Origin: Mycolicibacterium canariasense
GTDB lineage: Bacteria; Actinomycetota; Actinomycetes; Mycobacteriales; Mycobacteriaceae
Length of the DNA: 64,000 nucleotides
Assembly (NCBI RefSeq): GCF_002101555.1
Contig: NZ_LQOL01000061.1
Coordinates: forward strand, 50,111 to 114,110
Reading direction: 5' to 3'
Under the pieces are notes generated by a model. That model was not told where the DNA came from. It did no database searches and worked only from the letters and a program-made list of their open reading frames with translations. Positions 59,306 to 64,000 of the stretch are shown here, one piece after another. Within the stretch, counting starts at the first letter, position 1. Each line of letters opens with the position of its first letter. Position numbers and translations under genes: made by a program.

Positions 59306-60355
59306 TCACTTCAGCGCCATTCCCGGCACTCGGGCGCGGATCGCGTCCAGGTCGGCCTCGTCGGAGATGCCCTGCCAGTCGTAGCGCGGCGTGTAGGGGT
59401 TGATCAGCTCGCGCACCTCGTCATCGCCGAGTTCCACGTCCAGCGACGCCACGGCGTCGTCGATCTGCTGTACCGAACCCGCACCGACCAGTGGCGCGAC
59501 GACCACCGGCTGGCGACGCAGCCAGGCCAGTGCGATCTGGGCCCGGCTCACACCGTGGGCGTCTGCCACCCGTCCGACCGCATCCACGATGGCACGGTTG
59601 GACTCCGCCTCGCTGGGTGCGTAGAGCTGGTCGGCGTAGGCGCCGTCGGTCGCGGCGCGGACGGTGGACTTCGCGTCGTCCCAGGGGCGGGCCAGCCGGC
59701 CGCGCGCCAGCGGGCTCCAGATGATGGTGCCGACGCCTTCGTCCAGACACAGCGGGATCATCTCGCGCTCCTCCTCGCGATGCAGCAGGTTGTAGTGGTT
59801 CTGCATGGACACGAACCGGGCCCAGCCGTGCTGGCGTTGCAGGTGCAGGGCTTTGGCGAACTCCCACGCCGGCATCGAGGAGGCGCCCAGGTAGCGGACC
59901 TTGCCCACCTTGACCAGGTCGCTGAGGGCTTCGAGCGTCTCCTCCAGCGGCGTGGCGTGGTCGTTGCGGTGTACCTGGTACAGGTCGATGTAGTCGGTGC
60001 CCAGCCGGCGCAGCGAATGCTCGACCTCGGCCATGATGGCCTTGCGGGACAGGCCCCGGCCGTTGGGACCGGGCCGCATCGGGTGCCGCAGCTTGGTGGC
60101 GATCACCACGGCGTCGCGGTCGGCGAAGTCCTTCAGCGCGCGGCCGAGGATTTCTTCGCTGGAGCCATTCGAGTACATGTTGGCGGTGTCGAAGAAGTTG
60201 ATGCCGGCGTCGAGGGCGTGCTTGATCAGCGGTCGCGCGTCCTGCTCGGCGAGAGACCAGACCGGGTGGCCGCGGTCGGGCTCGCCGTAGGTCATGGCGC
60301 CGATGGCGATGGGCGAGACATCCAGACCGGTGGCGCCGAGCTTCACGTAGCGCAT
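59306..60355 (-). CDS. Aldo/keto reductase
   Basis: A 349-residue AKR from ATG 60355 (MRYVKLGATGLDVSPIAIGA). The catalytic set is D in FFDTANMYSNG, Y56-like in the same loop, K in VVIATKLRHP and H in DLYQVHRNDHATP; NADP contacts lie in the late VVAPLVGAGSVQQIDDAVAS. It acts on an unknown carbonyl substrate with NADPH. It is divergent from a TetR gene, and two matching operators lie between them. Confidence 0.92.
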   Translation of the reverse strand: MRYVKLGATGLDVSPIAIGAMTYGEPDRGHPVWSLAEQDARPLIKHALDAGINFFDTANMYSNGSSEEILGRALKDFADRDAVVIATKLRHPMRPGPNGRGLSRKAIMAEVEHSLRRLGTDYIDLYQVHRNDHATPLEETLEALSDLVKVGKVRYLGASSMPAWEFAKALHLQRQHGWARFVSMQNHYNLLHREEEREMIPLCLDEGVGTIIWSPLARGRLARPWDDAKSTVRAATDGAYADQLYAPSEAESNRAIVDAVGRVADAHGVSRAQIALAWLRRQPVVVAPLVGAGSVQQIDDAVASLDVELGDDEVRELINPYTPRYDWQGISDEADLDAIRARVPGMALK

Positions 60356-60386
60356 CGAGACTCCTGCGTGGTGGTGGGAGAGAGAA

Positions 60387-60438
60387 CTTGCGGACGATTC
60401 TCCGCAAGTGCAGTCGAAGCTAGCGGAGGATTGTCCGC
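60387..60438. promoter_or_regulatory. Two matching TetR-type operators
   Basis: CTTGCGGA-CGATTC-TCCGCAAG (60387-60408) and GCGGA-GGATTG-TCCGC (60423-60438) share the form GCGGA-N2-ATT-N-TCCGC; their centres are 33 nt apart. They occupy the gap between the aldo-keto reductase and the tetR gene, the second abutting ATG 60439. This fits shared repression of both genes by the TetR protein. Confidence 0.78.
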
Positions 60439-61050
60439 ATGTCAAAGGTGGGGCATCATCGAGCGATGAGCGAGGGGACGCCGAGCACCTACAGCACGCA
60501 GCGCCGGGCTGCCGCGCGCAACCGAATCGCGATCATCGAGGCCGCTCACGACCTGTTCGCCGACAACCCACTCGTGCCGCTGAGCGAGGTCGCCAAACGG
60601 GCGGGCGTCGGCGCCGGCACGCTCTACCGGCACTTCCCCACCCGCGAGGACCTGATCCTGGCGGCGTACCAGCACGACATCGAACGCCTCACCGTCACCG
60701 TCGACGAAGTGCTGGCCCGGCACACGTCGGCACAGGCCGCCTTCGTCGAGTGGTTCGAGATGCTGGCGGCCTACATCCGAATCAAGCACGGTCTCGGTGA
60801 CGCCTTACACAGCGCCGCGGCCCAGGACGTGATCAGCGCCTCATGGGCGCCGACCAGCGCCGCGGTGGCCAAGCTGGTCGACGCATGCGTAGCGGAGGGC
60901 ACGATCGCGCCGGGGCATGATCCCGCCGACATCATCATGTTGATGAGCTTTCTGTGGCGCGTCGCGAACAACGAGGACGGGGTGGCCCAGGGTCGGCGAC
61001 TGATCGCCGCGGTGTTCTCCGGCCTGAAGCACGCCCCCCAGTCGATCTGA
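60439..61050 (+). CDS. TetR-family repressor beside the aldo-keto reductase
   Basis: A 203-residue regulator. RNRIAIIEAAHDLFADNPLV and LSEVAKRAGVGAGTLYRHFP (helix-turn-helix about 49-68) are standard. The frame opens at ATG 60439, which touches operator 2; ATG 60466 (MSEGTPSTYS) would leave the operator over the promoter and is perhaps the better start. It likely represses itself and the divergent reductase until a ligand binds the C-terminal domain. Confidence 0.9.
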   Translation: MSKVGHHRAMSEGTPSTYSTQRRAAARNRIAIIEAAHDLFADNPLVPLSEVAKRAGVGAGTLYRHFPTREDLILAAYQHDIERLTVTVDEVLARHTSAQAAFVEWFEMLAAYIRIKHGLGDALHSAAAQDVISASWAPTSAAVAKLVDACVAEGTIAPGHDPADIIMLMSFLWRVANNEDGVAQGRRLIAAVFSGLKHAPQSI

Positions 61051-61091
61051 CCGCACCCGCTCGGCATCAGCCGGTCGGCCGGGGCCAAACC

Positions 61092-61943
61092 TCATGTCAG
61101 GCCGAGACTTATCGCACTGAACAGCACGGTGGAGGCGTTGAGCCGCGTCGGATGGGACGTCAGCATCTGCTCGACGAAATCGACGGCGCTCGGGTTCTCA
61201 TTGAGTAGGCGATCGGCTTGCTCGATGTATCCGATGGTGTCGGCCAAGGCGCGGGCGTCCTCTGGTGCATCCGGGTGCCGGTGTGCGGCGATGACGACCT
61301 CCGGGTGAAGGGCTTGGACTTCTCTGAGCGTGGATATCCACCCCTGCCTTTTCTCGTGGTCGGTGTTCACCAGAGCGCAGTGCACGCCGTTGTACGCGAT
61401 GTCGCCGACGATGACGGCCTTGAGCTCGGGCAGGTATACGTAGGACGAGTCGACATGATCGGATTGGCCGGTCGCGACGACAATCACGTCGTGGCCCTCG
61501 ATATCGAGCTTGCCGCCGCGGAGAATTTCCGGAACGACGATGGTCGACGGGAGTTCGTCGAGGAACATCGCGGCGTAGAGCGACAATTCGGCGCCGGAGT
61601 TCCTCTCGTTCTCGATGTGGCGAACGGTTGCCTCGGTGGCCACCACCCGCGCGGCCGGAAATCGCTCGAGAAGGGGCGCCACGCCGAGGTAGTGGTCGAA
61701 GTGACAGTGCGTGATGAACACGGTGGTGAGTGTCTTTCCGATGGACTCCACCCAGTCGGCCAACGCCTGCGCATCCACGAGAGTGGGGACCGTGTCGATC
61801 AATATCGCCTCTCGCTCACCGACGATCAACGTCACCGATGTAGGCGGAAACGTCCATCCTCCTTCCGGGGCGTCGACGGGCAAGCCGGGGTCGAGCGGAC
61901 GCTGTTGAGCAGTAAAGGTTTTCAAGCTCAGTTCGTCGCTCAT
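61092..61943 (-). CDS. MBL-fold metallo-hydrolase
   Basis: A 283-residue metallo-beta-lactamase-fold hydrolase. The metal motif THCHFDHYLG is at about 78-87, with further ligands in GQSDHVDSS, VGDIAYNGVH and IAAHRHPD. The family acts on esters, lactones, thioesters and the like; lactonase or glyoxalase-like activity is possible. ATG 61943 has AGGAAG 6 nt upstream. The long operator region 61975-62023 precedes it, so the neighbouring TetR probably controls it. Confidence 0.88.
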   Translation of the reverse strand: MSDELSLKTFTAQQRPLDPGLPVDAPEGGWTFPPTSVTLIVGEREAILIDTVPTLVDAQALADWVESIGKTLTTVFITHCHFDHYLGVAPLLERFPAARVVATEATVRHIENERNSGAELSLYAAMFLDELPSTIVVPEILRGGKLDIEGHDVIVVATGQSDHVDSSYVYLPELKAVIVGDIAYNGVHCALVNTDHEKRQGWISTLREVQALHPEVVIAAHRHPDAPEDARALADTIGYIEQADRLLNENPSAVDFVEQMLTSHPTRLNASTVLFSAISLGLT

Positions 61944-61974
61944 TGATGCTTCCTGACGATAGACGTGCCAATTT

Positions 61975-62023
61975 ACGACTTGTAGGTCAAGAATATGATG
62001 ATGGTTCTTGACCTACAAGTCAA
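61975..62023. promoter_or_regulatory. Tandem 16-bp operators forming a long inverted repeat
   Basis: Arms 61978-61993 and 62005-62020 are exact 16-bp reverse complements around an 11-nt spacer. Each arm belongs to a 16-bp site: TTGACCTACAAGTCAA (62008-62023) and, on the other strand, TTGACCTACAAGTCGT (61990-61975). The same form TTGACC-N4-NGTCAA recurs at 62806. It lies upstream of the metallo-hydrolase and downstream of tetR. Confidence 0.8.
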
Positions 62024-62058
62024 GAAATGCGATCGGCTCGGACGTGGTCGCGCTGGGG

Positions 62059-62637
62059 TCAGAGAAGGTCGACGGTCGCGTCCACGACCCGAGCGAGTCG
62101 CGCTCGCCCTGGCTCCACACGCGCCAGTGCATGCAAACCCGTTACGGTGCTCAGGAGCATGCTCGCCGTGTTCGCCGGATGGAGATCGGCCCGGATATCA
62201 CCGTCGCGTTGTCCCCGCTCGATCAGCGCACGGAAGGCACCTTCGGTTCGCCTGAACATGTCGAGTACCAGATCGGCGATCTCCGCGTCGGTTCGCCCGA
62301 ATTCGACCGCGCTGTTGGTGGCGAAGCAGCCGCGACGGTCCGGCCTTTCGAGGTCGGTCTTGACCATGTACCGCAGCGCTTGGCGCAGAACGTCTTTGGC
62401 CGGGCCGGGGCCCTCCAGGATTTCACCGACGGATTGGACCCGCTGGTCCAGGTAGCGTCGAAGCGCGAGGTCGTAGAGTTGGCGCTTACCGCCGAAGGTG
62501 CCGTACATGCTGCCCTTGCCGATCTGCAGATGCTCGGCCAATTGTTGCGGCGTCGTGGCGCCGTAACCCCGACCCCAGAAAAGTTCCATCGCCAACTCGA
62601 CCGCGACGTCTGGGTCGAATTCCTTCGGCCGTCCCAC
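62059..62637 (-). CDS. TetR/AcrR-family repressor of the metallo-hydrolase
   Basis: A 192-residue TetR. MGRPKEFDPDVAVELAMELF, then TTPQQLAEHLQIGKGSMYGTF (DNA-binding domain to about residue 50) and CFATNSAVEFGRTDAEIADL in the ligand domain resemble the AcrR/NemR-like group that senses electrophiles. GTG 62637 has AGGAGG 5 nt upstream. It precedes the metallo-hydrolase by 115 nt on the same strand, each gene having its own operator. Confidence 0.9.
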   Translation of the reverse strand: MGRPKEFDPDVAVELAMELFWGRGYGATTPQQLAEHLQIGKGSMYGTFGGKRQLYDLALRRYLDQRVQSVGEILEGPGPAKDVLRQALRYMVKTDLERPDRRGCFATNSAVEFGRTDAEIADLVLDMFRRTEGAFRALIERGQRDGDIRADLHPANTASMLLSTVTGLHALARVEPGRARLARVVDATVDLL

Positions 62638-62805
62638 GCGTTCCTCCTAGGTCAAGCAAATTCGGGGTGGCTGCCGTACGGTGCGACGCTCCCGTCACGT
62701 CATGCCGGTCGGTCCTTCACACCTGATGTCGACCAAAACGCATGCACGCCAACCCGAAGGCGACGGCGCCCCTACCCGCCACCGAAGCTATTCTAGCGAA
62801 TATTC

Positions 62806-62821
62806 TTGACCCATTGGTCAA
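62806..62821 (-). promoter_or_regulatory. TetR operator in the tetR promoter region
   Basis: TTGACCCATTGGTCAA is a perfect palindrome core (with flanks, ATTCTTGACC and GGTCAAGAAT). Reading leftward a -10 TAGAAT follows at 62795-62790, giving a leader of about 145 nt before tetR. A further half site TTGACCTA overlaps the tetR ribosome site near 62648-62656. Matches the operators at 61975-62023. Confidence 0.75.
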
Positions 62822-62912
62822 GAATCTCTTCGGCCGTCTGCGCGCCATGAGGCTGCGAAATTCTCCATAGGTTCTGCCGCGCACAACTTGGTCTGATCAA
62901 GCAGCAGACCCA

Positions 62913-63209
62913 TCAGCCCGGCACAGGGCAGTTCTTGTCCGGCGGGTCGAGAAGGCTCGGACAGGACTGCGACCCCAGGTTGTAGTAGCCGAAGCCCGGA
63001 GGTGGGTCGGGTTGCCCATAGGGCGCGCCACCTGGCCGGCCAAGAATCCGAGCCCGATCGCGCGAGCCGGCGAACTTGATCGAATATCCAGCGGGGTCCG
63101 GCAACGACGGTGCGAATACCGCCTCGACGACGCAGTACCGACCGTCGTCAGATGGACTCGCCGGCCGCCGCTCGAAATGCGTGGTTGCCCGAGTTTCAGA
63201 GGCCGGCAC
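62913..63209 (-). CDS. Short hypothetical protein, possibly a remnant
   Basis: A 98-residue frame, MPASETRATTHFERRPASPS onward, ending in a proline-rich tail with two cysteines (SQSCPSLLDPPDKNCPVPG). The tail looks like an exported protein, but no signal peptide is present in this frame. There is no clear ribosome site. It may be the 3' fragment of a larger gene that has lost its start, consistent with the decayed sequence to its right. Confidence 0.3.
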   Translation of the reverse strand: MPASETRATTHFERRPASPSDDGRYCVVEAVFAPSLPDPAGYSIKFAGSRDRARILGRPGGAPYGQPDPPPGFGYYNLGSQSCPSLLDPPDKNCPVPG

Positions 63210-63335
63210 ACGCGTTGAGGGAGAACGTAACTAACGCGACCTTCGTGCGTCACCAAGCTTCGCTGCTACGGGAAGTGACGACTTCTGTCGAGTTACTACG
63301 CCGCTTCTGGCAGACGCATCCGGCCAATGCGGACT

Positions 63336-63620
63336 GGCAGGAACTGATTATGCAACTGAGGATGCGAAGTCGTACTGGCTTTAGTTCTCCGAGCGCGATA
63401 TGCGGCCAACTTCGATCCCCGATGCGCTCATCGAATAGCCGGTGCTCCGCCGGGCAGGACTCAGCGAGCAACAAAGTAGGGAGGTTGTCGACTTCTACTA
63501 ACTTGCCGGTCGTTCACCCGCGTGGATCGCGGCTCGCTTCGGAGGCCTGGCCCCACGACCATCGCCAGGGTGCTTCACCGACACGGGATTACCCTGCGTC
63601 CACGACATGAATATGGGTGA
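63336..63620 (+). pseudogene. Decayed helix-turn-helix (recombinase-type) gene
   Basis: One frame reads through TEDAKSYWL, FSERDMRPTSIPDALIE, PVLRRAGLSEQQSREVVDFY and LAGRSPAWIAARFGGLAP, broken by in-frame stops at 63382, 63436 and 63499. A frameshift near 63553 then restores TTIARVLHRHGITLRPRHEY before a final TGA at 63618. The last part is the helix-turn-helix tail seen in small serine-recombinase-like proteins. The 5' end cannot be defined. It appears to be a dead mobile-element or plasmid-type gene. Confidence 0.55.
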
Positions 63621-63717
63621 TAGTAGTCGACTTTAACGTTAAACTAAATGAAAATAAGCACGAAAGAATTGAGTATGAGTTTCGGAAAGATATGCATACA
63701 GCGGGGACACTTTCCTA

Positions 63718-63939
63718 TTGGAGCTCGGCAGGTTAGTTATTATTATCTTGGGTTGGATATTAGGTTCGATTGCGCTCTCGAAGAGTAACAGTATTCCGCC
63801 AAAGGGACTAGATGCGAAACTGAGCAAGATCAACAATCACACAAAACAACATGCTCGCATCGCTCTGATTCGATCTACAACGGTATCCGTTACCGTGGCT
63901 GCTGTAACTGTCGTGCTCAATCAGGCTCTTCATGATTGA
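63718..63939 (+). CDS. Small AT-rich membrane protein
   Basis: A 73-residue frame starting TTG 63718 with one strong helix (LVIIILGWILGSIALS, about 6-21), a polar middle (SKINNHTKQHARIAL) and a second hydrophobic stretch (VSVTVAAVTVVLNQAL). Codon use is AT-rich, unlike the rest of the window, and the upstream 100 nt are similar, so it looks acquired. No family recognised and no convincing ribosome site; it may be spurious. The last 60 nt of the window show no feature. Confidence 0.35.
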   Translation: MELGRLVIIILGWILGSIALSKSNSIPPKGLDAKLSKINNHTKQHARIALIRSTTVSVTVAAVTVVLNQALHD

Positions 63940-64000
63940 GGGTGTAGAACGGTCAGCTGCTGTCGGCCTGTGATTGGGGTGTCTGGTTGGCTGGGTGTGT

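Noticed and set aside
63110..63610. 166-codon plus-strand frame as an intact gene
   Set aside because: The recognisable helix-turn-helix sequence lies in other frames and is interrupted; this frame is a chance opening.
1..64000. CRISPR arrays, tRNA or rRNA genes, intact insertion sequences
   Set aside because: No regularly spaced repeats, cloverleaf-like sequences, ribosomal motifs or intact transposase were seen on reading the window.

Overview
The window is high-GC actinobacterial DNA, almost certainly a Mycobacterium or Mycolicibacterium chromosome. From memory of the M. tuberculosis map, the backbone follows the Rv1013-Rv0998 order: pks16, ispE, ksgA/rsmA, rpfB, tatD, metG, pabB, rsmI, pmt, arcA, an alkB homologue (Rv1000c), a DUF5642 lipoprotein (Rv0999) and pat (Rv0998). 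Many starts are GTG or TTG, several genes look leaderless behind a TAnnnT -10 element, and 4-nt ATGA/GTGA overlaps are common. No tRNA, rRNA, CRISPR or intact insertion sequence was seen.

Layout. 1-271 is a gene truncated by the window edge, behind a perfect 13-bp inverted repeat. 430-8221 is mostly leftward: TatD, rpfB, rsmA, an asparaginase, ispE and pks16, with a small soluble Ser/Thr kinase on the other strand between asparaginase and ispE. 8239-15636 holds metG, an oxidoreductase/ECF41 sigma pair with its likely own promoter, pabB, rsmI and pmt. 15679-21748 is an inserted catabolic-type cluster: rraA, DUF3500 and lysR leftward; SDR, VOC, decarboxylase-like and PPOX genes rightward. 21800-25420 is a stress and repair block: photolyase, arginine deiminase, SoxR with its operator, and AlkB with a near-consensus SOS box. 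25424-27622 has three lipoproteins.

27701-49439 is the most notable part: a complete Wzx/Wzy-type exopolysaccharide locus lying between the Rv0999 and Rv0998 homologues. It has an initiating sugar-phosphate transferase, a polymerase, a flippase, a fused Wzz/tyrosine-kinase protein, a DUF4012 protein, four further glycosyltransferases, six methyltransferases, two nucleotide-sugar epimerases (one like GDP-mannose 3,5-epimerase), and one small secreted protein at each end. Both secreted-protein genes and the initiating transferase share an upstream sequence, GGGAAACACC, set 25-27 nt before a TAnnnT -10 box; two copies agree over 21 bp. This looks like a dedicated activator regulon. A large LuxR-type ATPase regulator lies just outside.

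52613-61050 returns to household genes: AroE-like, cAMP-type acetyltransferase, TetR, DUF4239, MDR oxidoreductase, PPOX, DUF3349, PhoU, aldo-keto reductase and TetR. 61092-62821 is a TetR/metallo-hydrolase pair with matching 16-bp operators. 63210-64000 is decayed, AT-richer DNA with a broken recombinase-type helix-turn-helix gene and a small membrane protein, probably the edge of a mobile region.
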